Below, one piece after another: positions 50,601-58,533 of a stretch of DNA of 64,000 nt. The stretch's first letter is position 1. Each line of letters opens with the position of its first letter. The stretch is from Bacteroidota bacterium (lineage in GTDB: Bacteria > Bacteroidota > Bacteroidia > Bacteroidales > FEN-979), in assembly GCA_026391795.1 (NCBI GenBank), contig JAPLDI010000022.1:62001-126000 (forward strand). Reading direction: 5' to 3'. A program made the position numbers and the translations under genes. The notes under the pieces are model-generated. The model was not told the DNA's origin. It did no database searches and was given only the letters and a program-made list of their open reading frames with translations.

Positions 50601-52362
50601 TTACCAGACCGGTCAGAGGGGCCGAGACGTTTACTGCAGAAGTTCCCGATCCGGCAGAGGTGACCGTTGTATTGCTTCCATAAGAGGTTGTCGTCCCCCA
50701 GTTAAAAAGATAGGTTGTTGACAATCCGCTGGGGTTGACGGTTCCGTTGAGTGTCCCGCCTGTACTTGTAACCGAAGTTGCCGGGAGTGTAGCCACAACA
50801 GGTGTATTCGCCCATCGGAAAGATGCGATTCGCGTTTTCCAGCCGGTACCTGATGTCGTTGCATAGTACTCAGTGGTATACCAGTATGTAGCTTTTGCAC
50901 TCGGATCGCAGCTCAGTGCGCTGTAATCGCCCCAGCGGTTGGCAGTCCCTGTCTGGGAACCACTCCCATTGTAAATCCCCCGCTCGGCAATCGTCATCGT
51001 GTTTAAGGCATCGTTCTTTCGCCTCCCCGTATAGCGGATGGAAGGATAAAGACTTGTCCCCGACACGGAGTAACCCAGGGCCATGTTCCCGCTCGAGTCC
51101 ATTGCAATACTTCCCATCCAGCGGCTGTTCCCGTCTGCAATCGAATAGGTTCCCTGCTGGAAAATTGACCAGGCACCGGTGGTTTTTCTCAGCTCGTACC
51201 AGCGGATGCCTGCCTGGGTCGTTGTAATATCAACGGTATGGTTGCAAACCATTGTCGAATAGCCTGCAAAGCTTCGGTACTGAAGCCTGTACATCATACG
51301 GTCGTTGATAACATCAAGTTTTACTGCAGTTCCCTGCTGACTGACCCCCGTCATATTTGCCGTAAAGGCATTTACAGGAAGTGAAAGAAAATTGGTAAAC
51401 GTGGAATTTGAAGTTGTGACCCAGTCAACATGAAATTCATAGATTCCCAGGTGATCATTGGAGGCGCCATCATAAGAATAGAGGAAATAATTGGGAGGGT
51501 TTCCTGAGGGGAAAGGTCCGTCGCAATCGGAAGGTAACCATCCGAATGCTTCATCCGATGCGGGTTTTGTAAACATGATCATCGTGGGGGCAGAACTGCC
51601 GGCCAGCATGAGTGAACGATTGTAGGCCACGGCTCCGCATCCGGCCCAGGTGGCACCGCCTGCAAACTGGTGCATCGACATGTAATATGCATCCCCCCAG
51701 ACTCCGAATTTCGGATAGTCGGGCATATTGGTAAATGAATATTCGTATCGGCTCCAGGAACCGGTGGGGTCGTTGGTAACCGAGACGGCAATCATCTGGT
51801 AATACCCTCCGCCCGAAGGCAGCGAGAACTGGGAGAAAAGCCAGCGGTCTGCCTGTTCATCATAAAGAACAACAGCATCTCCGCTGTTTGTATTGTTGGG
51901 CATCCCTGTAAAAACGGAACTGTTTAAATTAGGACCCAGTACGAGAGTTCCGGTTTTTGAGTAAATGGAATAATGGCAGTTTACAACCTGAAAATAATAG
52001 TTCGGACTAACATCACCATGGGTATCCGGAGGATAATATCCTTCGGTATTGGTATTCCCGTCAAAATTCACGATTGTCGTATCTTCAATGGTTGTACCGT
52101 TCATGATCTGAAGACCCGGATCCGTAAATCCGCCGGGTGCCTGTCCGACCGGACGGGGTCTTACGTTGAATTTATTTTTTACAATCCCGTCTTTCCATGA
52201 AAGATCAGCTTTTGAAGGCGCATACTTCACCATGTCCCTCAAAGGAGGAGAAACATCGAAGTAAACCGGGGTCTGTACGATCGGCCCAACCACATTATTC
52301 TGGCCAAATAAAAAGCTGGCACACAGTACCAGCAATGATAAAAAGAGGTAACCTTTTTTCAT
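47632..52362 (-). CDS. Giant T9SS-exported adhesin-like protein with seven BACON repeats
   Basis: A 1576-residue secreted protein. Order: signal peptide (MKKGYLFLSLLVLCASFLFG); a domain of about 500 residues resembling the T9SS protein at 24583; two Fn3-like repeats (about 545-715, VTSTGGTLNGTVNPSG); a MAM/cleaved-adhesin-like region (about 715-870, PACWSEENSNPAWQYI ... GVCLDDINI); seven 83-88-residue BACON repeats (877-1488, SNTSWTVVSDQTWCTV); and a T9SS type A domain (about 1500-1576, IIPNPASGLFQI). BACON domains are thought to bind glycans or mucin. It probably functions on the cell surface in attachment; no enzyme active site is visible. Confidence 0.9.
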   Translation of the reverse strand: MKKGYLFLSLLVLCASFLFGQNNVVGPIVQTPVYFDVSPPLRDMVKYAPSKADLSWKDGIVKNKFNVRPRPVGQAPGGFTDPGLQIMNGTTIEDTTIVNFDGNTNTEGYYPPDTHGDVSPNYYFQVVNCHYSIYSKTGTLVLGPNLNSSVFTGMPNNTNSGDAVVLYDEQADRWLFSQFSLPSGGGYYQMIAVSVTNDPTGSWSRYEYSFTNMPDYPKFGVWGDAYYMSMHQFAGGATWAGCGAVAYNRSLMLAGSSAPTMIMFTKPASDEAFGWLPSDCDGPFPSGNPPNYFLYSYDGASNDHLGIYEFHVDWVTTSNSTFTNFLSLPVNAFTANMTGVSQQGTAVKLDVINDRMMYRLQYRSFAGYSTMVCNHTVDITTTQAGIRWYELRKTTGAWSIFQQGTYSIADGNSRWMGSIAMDSSGNMALGYSVSGTSLYPSIRYTGRRKNDALNTMTIAERGIYNGSGSQTGTANRWGDYSALSCDPSAKATYWYTTEYYATTSGTGWKTRIASFRWANTPVVATLPATSVTSTGGTLNGTVNPSGLSTTYLFNWGTTTSYGSNTTVTSAGSGTSAVNVSAPLTGLVTGTTYHYRITATNADGTASGVDMTFTPGAAIVITTAASSITQTTATAGGNVTTDGGSSVSARGTCWATTANPTIAGSHTTDGTGTGTFTSSLTGLSSNTTYHHRAYATNGAGTVYGSDLTFTTSCGIVNTLPFTEGFEALATTPACWSEENSNPAWQYIAGDGNGHPAAAHTGARNACLQDATAADNKNKLMTPVMDLSGYTNVVLTFWHTQAVWTGDQDQLAIYYKTSAAGAWVLIQSYTASVTAWTQRTLNLPSTGSYYQVAFEGNAKYGYGVCLDDINISGTPTGNYLTVTPPNQNVPATPAGSTAFTVTSNTSWTVVSDQTWCTVTPSGTGNGTITANYTVNTFATPRVANITTSATGVTPVVVTVTQAGATPTLSVTPSNQNVPATPAGSTAFTVTSNTSWNVVSDQTWCTVNTSGTGNGTITANYTINTLTTPRVANITTSATGCTPVIVTVTQAGATPTLAVTPPNQNVPASPAGSTAFTVTSNTSWNVVSDQTWCTVNTSGTGNGTITANYTVNTLTTPRVANITTSATGCTPVIVTVTQAGAAATLTVTPPNQNVPATPAGTTNFTVTSNTSWTVISDQTWCTVTPSGSGNGTIVATYTENLLVTPRVANITTSATGVTPVVVTVTQAGATPTLAVTPPNQNVPASPAGVTTFTVTSNTSWNVVSDQTWCTVNTSGTGNGTITANYTVNTLSTQRVANITTSATGCTPVIVTVTQAGTAPSLTVSPSNQDVSSAAGSTSFTVTTTATTWYAVSDSPWCTVTPTGSGNGTIIANYTENTNTSGRIATITVSASGFPSQTATVTQAGAAPTLAVDPPNQNVTSTAGSTSFSVTSNSSWTATSDQTWCTPTPSGTGNGNIDASYTDNVSSSQRQATLTVVVSGVAPVMVTVTQAGTVGVDNHQGGTLQIIPNPASGLFQIVSGIAGKIDQIDILDLTGRTILSRKCKNDNDYQFDLSAEPQGCYFVKVKINGEIMVRRLVISK
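47899..49731 (-). repeat. Seven tandem BACON-domain repeats (about 264 bp period)
   Basis: Units start at 49731, 49467, 49203, 48939, 48675, 48411 and 48147. Six are exactly 88 codons; the last is about 83. Units 1-5 are very similar (NQNVPATPAGSTAF ... RVANITTSATG); units 6 and 7 are diverged. Units 2, 3 and 5 carry an extra Cys (TGCTPV) that units 1 and 4 replace with Val. Confidence 0.88.
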
Positions 52363-52436
52363 AGTTCGAACTAATAAAAATTTTTCAGGTTAAAATTCAG
52401 TTGTTCAGCCGGTTAATTTGACCGGGAATTGTATTG

Positions 52437-52444
52437 CAAAATTA
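52437..52444 (-). promoter_or_regulatory. Candidate -7 box for the BACON-repeat gene
   Basis: TAATTTTG on the minus strand fits TAnnTTTG and would give a leader of about 70 bases. No matching TTG is at the -33 position. Confidence 0.4.
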
Positions 52445-52503
52445 AAAAAAAACCAGATGTAAAAAACAGATCGTGAAAATTTAGATATGTATTTTCAGTT
52501 TGG

Positions 52504-52532
52504 TTGATTCTTCTTTCAAATCCTTACTTTTG
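52504..52532 (+). promoter_or_regulatory. Promoter of the dCMP deaminase gene
   Basis: TACTTTTG at 52525-52532 (TAnnTTTG) has a TTG at 52504-52506 with an 18-base spacer. The ATG at 52551 is 18 bases beyond the box. Confidence 0.55.
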
Positions 52533-52550
52533 TCAGGGTAATACATCAAC

Positions 52551-53042
52551 ATGGAAAACGAAAAATATCAGCGCCCTACCTGGGACGAATACTTTATGGA
52601 GGTTGCCCACACAATCTCACAACGCGCAAGCTGCGACCGGGGCCGCAGCGGATGTGTGATTGCCCGCGACCGGCAGATCCTGGTTACAGGATATGTAGGC
52701 TCTCCAAGAGGATTGCCGCACTGCGATGAAGTTGGGCACCTGATGAAATCGGTACAGCATGAAGACGGGCGGATCTCTCAGCATTGCATGCGCACCGTGC
52801 ACGCCGAACAAAATGCGATCTGCCAGGCTGCCCGGCTGGGTATCTCCCTTGAAAAAGCAACCCTCTATTGCCGCATGACCCCCTGCCGCACATGCGCCAT
52901 GCTGATCATAAATTGTGCCATCGAGAGGGTGGTTTGTGAACGGAAATACCATGACGGGAAAGAATCGGAGGAAATGTTCAGACAGGCCGGTGTTTTGCTG
53001 GAGTTTGTTCACGACGAGATCCAGGAATATGAGAAACAGTAA
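52551..53042 (+). CDS. Deoxycytidylate (dCMP) deaminase family protein
   Basis: A 163-residue zinc deaminase with the ligand and proton-shuttle motif TVHAEQNAI (His84, Glu86) and TPCRTCAM (Cys112, Cys115). The N-terminal RPTWDEYFMEVAHTISQRASCDR and the nucleotide-binding GSPRGLPHCDE are typical of ComEB/dCMP deaminases, which make dUMP for thymidylate synthesis. Length fits the bacterial family. It stands alone with its own promoter; a P-loop kinase of a kind linked to this enzyme is encoded 5 kb upstream. Confidence 0.93.
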   Translation: MENEKYQRPTWDEYFMEVAHTISQRASCDRGRSGCVIARDRQILVTGYVGSPRGLPHCDEVGHLMKSVQHEDGRISQHCMRTVHAEQNAICQAARLGISLEKATLYCRMTPCRTCAMLIINCAIERVVCERKYHDGKESEEMFRQAGVLLEFVHDEIQEYEKQ

Positions 53043-53061
53043 AATTTAATTTCTTATGAGC

Positions 53062-53088
53062 GGGTTTTCAGGTAACCCAAACTTTTTT
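53062..53088 (+). terminator. Weak hairpin terminator after dCMP deaminase
   Basis: GGGTT (53062-53066) pairs with AACCC (53074-53078) and is followed by AAACTTTTTT. Only five base pairs, so this is a tentative call. Confidence 0.35.
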
Positions 53089-53095
53089 ATATTTG
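53088..53095 (+). promoter_or_regulatory. Candidate -7 box for the lipoprotein gene
   Basis: TATATTTG fits TAnnTTTG, 40 bases before the ATG at 53135. It starts at the end of the T-run of the preceding hairpin. No -33 TTG is seen. Confidence 0.45.
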
Positions 53096-53134
53096 ATGCT
53101 GTGTTATTTCTTTCACATCTAAATTAATCTCAGT

Positions 53135-54478
53135 ATGAAAAAGGTTCTTGTCGCTTTTGTCGTCATTCTCATGGCTGCTGCAATCAGCGGCTGTAAAAAG
53201 GAAAATAACGGTTCGGCCGTCTACAATCCTTCTTCCTACTCAAATAAGATTGTACTGTCAAATCTACAGACCAGTAGTGACTCCATAGTATTAAGATGGT
53301 CAAAACTGAGCAACAACAGGTTCTACCTTTACCTGGTCATCCGGCGTGATTACAAGGCAGCCGATCCGAGTATCTTTTCCAATTCCGACATCATCCAGGA
53401 AATTTACGATCCCAGTGTGGTAAAGTTTGTCGACCACAATGTTCCTCTTGCCCCCTATCTTGAATACGAGATCATAGGGGTTTTGGTTGACTCCATTACT
53501 TCAAATTATAGTTTTATTTACAGCAACATCGTGACCTATCAGCGGTCCTCCATCAAAACCTTCTACTTCAATCCTACCGATGTGGTTCCGGATATCCCGA
53601 ATCACCGTTTCTATGTAATTGAAGCCGACAGCGGGAAGATCAGCCTGGTCAATTACACCAATGCCTCCATTGTAAAATCCATCAAGACGAATTCAACCAA
53701 TGGATTCTGCGACCTGGGCACCTATAACGGGGTCAGGGAACTTTATGTGCCCCGGAACGACGGGTGGGTCTTTATTTATGATGCTGAAACACTCGACAAA
53801 ATTGACCAGATAAACGCAGGAACCAGTTGCGGATCCGTCATTTTTAATAATGGCAAGCTCTTTATTTTCGGCAGTTCAGATTATTATTACAACGATATGT
53901 ATGTGATCGACCGTGCAACCAAATCCGTGATCACCACCATCAACAGCATTGATTACATGCGTCCGAAAATGATTCCGGGAAGCAATACCAAGCTTTTCGG
54001 TGTTTCTTCATCCTATTCCTCCAGCGGTGATATCTATTATTTTGAGTTCGATGCAAACGGAAACAAGATCGTCCAGAATTACAATTATTCGTCCAACCCG
54101 ACCGATTTTCACGCTTTTGAAGTTTTTCCTGATGGTCAGCATTTCATAACCTCATCTTACGGCGCCATCTATGCAAGCGATCTCTCCTATGTGCTCCAGC
54201 TTCCTTACGGAGATTATGAATTTTCGGGATTTGCTTTTGACGCGACCTCTTCGCAGGTCCTGGCAGGCTGCAGAAACTATAAAAACATCGTCGCTTATGC
54301 CATTCCGGGATATACTGAGCTGAAGACCTATTCAACCCTGGGATATCCTGCATTCATCTTTAACGACAACAACACCCTCATCAGCCTGAGTTCAACTACC
54401 AGTTTCAGTTCATACAGCTATGGACGTGATTTCATCATTGAAAAAGTCCCTTTGAGCAAACAGGCATTCCGTCCCTGA
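53135..54478 (+). CDS. Lipoprotein with Fn3-like and beta-propeller-like regions
   Basis: A 447-residue lipoprotein (signal MKKVLVAFVVILMAAAISG then Cys20). Residues 30-135 look like a fibronectin-type beta domain (SSDSIVLRWSKLSNNRFYLY ... YLEYEIIGVL). The rest has repeated beta blades such as RFYVIEADSGKISLVNYTNASIV and YNDMYVIDRATKSVITTI, as in YncE/SMP30-type propellers. No catalytic residues recognised. It has its own promoter candidate and is convergent with the isoaspartyl peptidase. Function unknown. Confidence 0.75.
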   Translation: MKKVLVAFVVILMAAAISGCKKENNGSAVYNPSSYSNKIVLSNLQTSSDSIVLRWSKLSNNRFYLYLVIRRDYKAADPSIFSNSDIIQEIYDPSVVKFVDHNVPLAPYLEYEIIGVLVDSITSNYSFIYSNIVTYQRSSIKTFYFNPTDVVPDIPNHRFYVIEADSGKISLVNYTNASIVKSIKTNSTNGFCDLGTYNGVRELYVPRNDGWVFIYDAETLDKIDQINAGTSCGSVIFNNGKLFIFGSSDYYYNDMYVIDRATKSVITTINSIDYMRPKMIPGSNTKLFGVSSSYSSSGDIYYFEFDANGNKIVQNYNYSSNPTDFHAFEVFPDGQHFITSSYGAIYASDLSYVLQLPYGDYEFSGFAFDATSSQVLAGCRNYKNIVAYAIPGYTELKTYSTLGYPAFIFNDNNTLISLSSTTSFSSYSYGRDFIIEKVPLSKQAFRP

Positions 54479-54608
54479 TGTATCCGGGACTCCTGTTCAA
54501 CATATCCGGGAGGGGCCGGACTTTGATGAGGCTGATTGAACAAGATTTTCGCTTAAAAAAAGTGACGCAGGCCGGATTTTTTCTTTGCATCCTCAGGTGC
54601 CGGGGGGG

Positions 54609-55652
54609 TCAATAGATTTCAACCCTGATCTTCCCGTCAGGGTAAATGCAGCCCCTGAACATCAGGGCTGTATTAAATGGCATGGCAACAATTCCGTTCT
54701 TGTCAACGGCAATCAGTCCGCCGTCGGCTCCCTGCGCTTTCAGTTTCGAATGGATGATATCACGGGTCGCTTCCTGGATACTCTGACCCCTGTATTCAAG
54801 CCGGGCCGAAACATCATACGCCACGACATTCCGGATAAAGAACTCACCATTTCCCGTACACGATACCGCGCAGGTTTGATTGTTGGCATAGGTTCCGGCG
54901 CCGATGACCGGGGAATCGCCGATCCTGCCTGTCATTTTGTTGGTTTTACCGCCTGTTGACGTCCCTGCGGCAAGGTTCCCATGATTGTCAAGAGCCACTG
55001 CTCCCACCGTTCCATGACTTTTTGCACTGTCCTGCTTGTGCTCAATCTCCTGTTTCCGCACCTTCTCATACTCATCCCAGCGCTGTTTTGTATAGAAGTA
55101 CGAAGGATCCACGATCTCCAGCCCCTGCGCTTTTGCAAAATTCTCAGCGCCATGCCCTGCCAGCATGACATGGGTTGACTTCTCCATGACTGTCCGTGCC
55201 GCGGTGATCGGATTTTTGATCGTGGTCACACCGGCCACGGCACCGGCTTTTAAGGTTTTACCGTCCATGATCGAAGCATCCATCTCGTTTTTTCCTTCTT
55301 CCGTAAAAACCGATCCTTTTCCGGCATTGAACATCGGTGAATCCTCCATCATCCGGATACAGGTCTCCACCGCGTCAAGGCTGGTTCCACCTCCTTCAAG
55401 AACAGCTGCACCCGCTTTCAGAACATCTGTCATCTCAGCAATGTATTTCTGCTGAAGATCCTCCGCCATCTTCTGCCCGGCACTTCCACCGGCCCCGCCA
55501 TGGATTACGAGAACCCAGCGCTGGATGCTGGATGCTGGATGTTGGATGCTGGATCCATTTTTGGTATTCAAACCATCTTGCCCAAACAGAAATTGAATCT
55601 GTGCGATCAAAATGATACTTAATAAGATAATCGGTAAAAGCCTTCTTTCCAT
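54609..55652 (-). CDS. Exported isoaspartyl peptidase / type 2 L-asparaginase
   Basis: A 347-residue Ntn-hydrolase precursor with a signal peptide (MERRLLPIILLSIILIAQIQ, cleavage near GQ at 24-25). The domain starts WVLVIHGGAGG and has DAVETCIRMMEDSPMFNAGKGSVF. The autocatalytic site is SHGTVGAVALD, with Thr215 becoming the N-terminal nucleophile after cleavage. The later GTSTGGKTNKMTGRIGDSPVIGAG is the substrate-binding loop. It hydrolyses isoaspartyl dipeptides and asparagine in the periplasm. Residues 33-45 between the signal peptide and the domain are encoded by a heptamer tandem repeat. Confidence 0.93.
   Translation of the reverse strand: MERRLLPIILLSIILIAQIQFLFGQDGLNTKNGSSIQHPASSIQRWVLVIHGGAGGSAGQKMAEDLQQKYIAEMTDVLKAGAAVLEGGGTSLDAVETCIRMMEDSPMFNAGKGSVFTEEGKNEMDASIMDGKTLKAGAVAGVTTIKNPITAARTVMEKSTHVMLAGHGAENFAKAQGLEIVDPSYFYTKQRWDEYEKVRKQEIEHKQDSAKSHGTVGAVALDNHGNLAAGTSTGGKTNKMTGRIGDSPVIGAGTYANNQTCAVSCTGNGEFFIRNVVAYDVSARLEYRGQSIQEATRDIIHSKLKAQGADGGLIAVDKNGIVAMPFNTALMFRGCIYPDGKIRVEIY
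55520..55554. repeat. Heptamer tandem repeat inside the asparaginase coding sequence
   Basis: Five 7-base units GCTGGAT (x3), GTTGGAT, GCTGGAT. On the coding strand they read GSSIQHPASSIQ in the linker after the signal peptide. The reverse-complement unit CCAGCAT is repeated four times at 56651-56678, about 1.1 kb away. Confidence 0.85.
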
Positions 55653-55668
55653 GATTTCAAGTATAAAT

Positions 55669-56457
55669 TCAATGTTGAATGATCCTCTTGAAAAATTCTG
55701 TAAAATTAACCAGGCCGCTGACCTGGAGAATCGTGAGGACCACGGAGAGGATGATCACCGCACGGATGAACGGGGCCCCTTTTTTTACGGCAAAGTGAGA
55801 GGCGATAAGAGCACCGATTATACTTCCGATGGAGAGGATCAACCCGATCATGTACCTGACCTCATGCATGAACATAAATACAATCAGGGCAAAAATTGCA
55901 TAGAAAAAAACAATGAGGTTCTTCACGGCGTTTGCCTTCACGAGGTCATATCCTACCCCAAGGACCAATGCCATCAGTAAAAAATACCCGACACCGACCT
56001 GGATAAATCCGCCATAGAAGCCCACAATAAAAAAGAGCAGCAGCTGCCATACGGTAACAGGTTTTTTTAATAATGCCGCATTTTCCTTCAGCCATTTATC
56101 CGGTTTGTAAAACAGAAAGAAAACCATGAACACCATGGAAACGCACATGGCAATCTCGATTACTTTTTCATCCAGGGTGGTGGTCAGCAAAGCACCAAGG
56201 ATCGCTCCCGCCGTTGCCGGTATACCCAGCCATACGGGTCGTAGCGAATCGAACATCTTCTGCCTCGTGAAACTGCTTACCGACGAAAAGGTCTGAAAAA
56301 AAATGCTGAGGCGGTTTGTCCCGTTTGCTGCATTGGCCGGCAACCCAAGCAGGAGAAGAAGGGAGAGGCTGATCACGGATCCTCCTCCCGAAAGGGTGTT
56401 GATAAAACCGACAACAATTCCGGCAATAATCAAAACAACAATCTCAATCCAGGTCAT
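55669..56457 (-). CDS. TSUP (TauE/SafE) family membrane protein
   Basis: A 262-residue polytopic protein with about eight membrane helices. The N-terminal VVGFINTLSGGGSVISLSLLLLLGLPANAANGTNR and its second-half counterpart (FYGGFIQVGVGYFLLMALVL) are the duplicated signatures of the TauE/SafE family. Members export sulfite, sulfoacetate or related organic acids; which one is carried here cannot be told. It lies upstream of the isoaspartyl peptidase on the same strand, with a 16-base gap. Confidence 0.9.
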   Translation of the reverse strand: MTWIEIVVLIIAGIVVGFINTLSGGGSVISLSLLLLLGLPANAANGTNRLSIFFQTFSSVSSFTRQKMFDSLRPVWLGIPATAGAILGALLTTTLDEKVIEIAMCVSMVFMVFFLFYKPDKWLKENAALLKKPVTVWQLLLFFIVGFYGGFIQVGVGYFLLMALVLGVGYDLVKANAVKNLIVFFYAIFALIVFMFMHEVRYMIGLILSIGSIIGALIASHFAVKKGAPFIRAVIILSVVLTILQVSGLVNFTEFFKRIIQH

Positions 56458-56503
56458 AACGATAAAGTATAATTTAACCCCACAGGATAATCAATAGTAA
56501 TCC

Positions 56504-56706
56504 TAATACCTAATACCCAATACCTAATACCCAACTCCCAATTCCCAACTCCTAATACCCACTGACCAATACCAAACACCCAATACCCACTACCCAACAC
56601 CCAACACCCAATACCTACTACCTACTACCCTACACCCACTGCCCACACAACCAGCATCCAGCATCCAGCATCCAGCATCCAGTCCCCATTCTTCATTCTT
56701 CATCCT
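56504..56706. repeat. Long heptanucleotide array between permease genes
   Basis: Twenty-nine consecutive 7-base units in one register. TAATACC/CAATACC/CACTACC/CAACACC variants run for 20 units, then CCAGCAT x4 (56651-56678), then TCATTCT/TCATCCT. The last units enter the C-terminal codons (MKDEE) of the amino-acid permease. The rest of the spacer (56458-56503) contains AACCCCACAGG, resembling half of the GC palindrome at 13934. Confidence 0.88.
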
Positions 56707-58459
56707 TCATCGATATCAGGCTGTGTTTCCTGCTGAACGAGAAAAAGATCACCAGTCCGATGGCCAGCCAGATGAAAAAGCGCATCCAGTTTGTTATTCC
56801 AAGCTGGGCCATCAGGTAGAAATTTGTCAGCAAACTGATTACCGGGATCAGGGTCATCTCTTTCCAGATACTGATAACGGTAAGAATGATTGCAGAAAGT
56901 ATGAAAAGAAGGACCGGGAATTCAGTTTTGATGAGGTTCCATAAGGAGAACCCAGTGGGACTGACGATCCCTATCCTGCCCTTTTGAATCAGTTGCTGCC
57001 ATTCGGGTGGATTCCAGTACGAGAGTACTGCAAAGACACCCATCCAGACAACCGGTAGATAATACCGGCAGTTAAGATAAGGAATATGAAAACCCTCTCC
57101 CCGGGCTTTGCCGGTCAATCGTATTTTTCCTGTTTCCAGCATCAGGACGCCACCCGAAACCAGAACAAAAGCAAAGAGGGTTCCGATGCTGGTGAGGTCG
57201 GTGACTTCCGTCAGGTTCAGAAAGAGTGAAGGGACAGCAACGATGATACCCGTCACGATGGTGGAAAAAGCAGGAGTCTTGAACCTGGGATGAAGGCGGG
57301 AAAAGATCTTGGGCAGCAAACCATCGCGGCTCATACTCATCCAGATGCGTGGCTGTCCGACCTGGAATACCAGCAGAACGCTGGCCATCGCGATCACGGC
57401 GCTGATGGCGATGATTCCTGACAACCTTGTCAGATGCAGTTTCTGAAAAGCATAGGCCAGCGGATCTCCCACTGCAAGTTCACTGTAATGAACCATGCCG
57501 GTAAGTACCAGGCTGATGAGGATGTAAAGAACGGTGGTGATGATCAGGGCGTAGATCATCGACCGGGGAAGGTCCCTGCGCGGGTTTTTACATTCTTCCG
57601 CAGTGGTTGAGATGGCATCAAACCCGATGTAGGCGAAGAATACACCGGCAACTCCTTTCAATACTCCCCCGATTCCGTTCGGGGCAAAAGGGCTCCAGTT
57701 CTTCGGATCGATATAAAACGATCCTACACCGATGACCACCAGAAGGATGACGACTTTCAGCAAAACCATAAGATTGCCGGCCATCTTGGTTTCGTAAATC
57801 CCAATGTAGACAAGGTAAGTGATAAAGACAACAATGCTGAAGGCAGGGATATCAGCGATGAGACGAAAGTTCCCGAGATGGGGAGCCTGTGTCCAGGCCA
57901 GGTAAGCCTCCTGGAGATTATTCGAAAGGGTGCTGAAAGAAGCGCCTTGTGCCAGTTGCGCAGCAGCCTGGTGAAATCCCCTGGCTGCGCTAAGGTAATC
58001 AACACTGAGGTATCCGGGAAAATGAATCCCTATTCCTCCCAGAAGACCTGTAAAATAGTCAGACCATGAGATGGCAACTGCAATATTCCCGACCGCATAT
58101 TCCATGATCAGGTCCCATCCGATAATCCAGGCAACCAGTTCACCGAAGCTTGCATAAGCATAGGTATAGGCGCTTCCGCTGATGGGTATGCGTGAAGCAA
58201 AATGGGCATAGCACATGGCGGAAAAGCCGCATGCCACGGCAGTAAAAACAAACAGGAGGGAGACTGCGGGTCCTCCGGTTGCCGCTGCTGTACCAATGGT
58301 ACTGAAGATTCCTGCCCCGATGATCGCTGCAATACCCAGTGCAGTCAGATCGCGCACATTCAGACTCCGGTGCATGTGGGTCGTCTCGCCGTGATGCTTT
58401 TCTGCATCCTTCAGGATATGTTCGATGGATTTTTTGCGGAAGAGGTCCTGGTAACCCAC
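56693..58459 (-). CDS. APC-superfamily amino acid permease
   Basis: A secondary transporter of about 588 residues and 12 or more membrane helices. LTALGIAAIIGAGIFSTIGTAAATGGPAVSL is the conserved first helix region, and GFDAISTTAEECKNPRRDLPRSM the conserved loop of the cationic amino acid (CAT) branch. I prefer the GTG at 58459 (VGYQDLFRKKSIEHIL), which matches where relatives begin. The frame is open to an ATG at 58546, but that would overlap the divergent gene at 58534. The long loop around residues 165-215 may be extracytoplasmic. Confidence 0.85.
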   Translation of the reverse strand: MGYQDLFRKKSIEHILKDAEKHHGETTHMHRSLNVRDLTALGIAAIIGAGIFSTIGTAAATGGPAVSLLFVFTAVACGFSAMCYAHFASRIPISGSAYTYAYASFGELVAWIIGWDLIMEYAVGNIAVAISWSDYFTGLLGGIGIHFPGYLSVDYLSAARGFHQAAAQLAQGASFSTLSNNLQEAYLAWTQAPHLGNFRLIADIPAFSIVVFITYLVYIGIYETKMAGNLMVLLKVVILLVVIGVGSFYIDPKNWSPFAPNGIGGVLKGVAGVFFAYIGFDAISTTAEECKNPRRDLPRSMIYALIITTVLYILISLVLTGMVHYSELAVGDPLAYAFQKLHLTRLSGIIAISAVIAMASVLLVFQVGQPRIWMSMSRDGLLPKIFSRLHPRFKTPAFSTIVTGIIVAVPSLFLNLTEVTDLTSIGTLFAFVLVSGGVLMLETGKIRLTGKARGEGFHIPYLNCRYYLPVVWMGVFAVLSYWNPPEWQQLIQKGRIGIVSPTGFSLWNLIKTEFPVLLFILSAIILTVISIWKEMTLIPVISLLTNFYLMAQLGITNWMRFFIWLAIGLVIFFSFSRKHSLISMKDEE

Positions 58460-58533
58460 TGAGAATATTGTTTGTGTAAATGTATTAAGTTTTTTCGTCC
58501 GGAACTTCGTAACTTGGCACAAAATTTCACCCC

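Noticed and set aside
54478-54609. Terminator between the lipoprotein and asparaginase genes
   Set aside because: There are A- and T-runs and a repeated GGCCGGA, but no convincing stem could be drawn.
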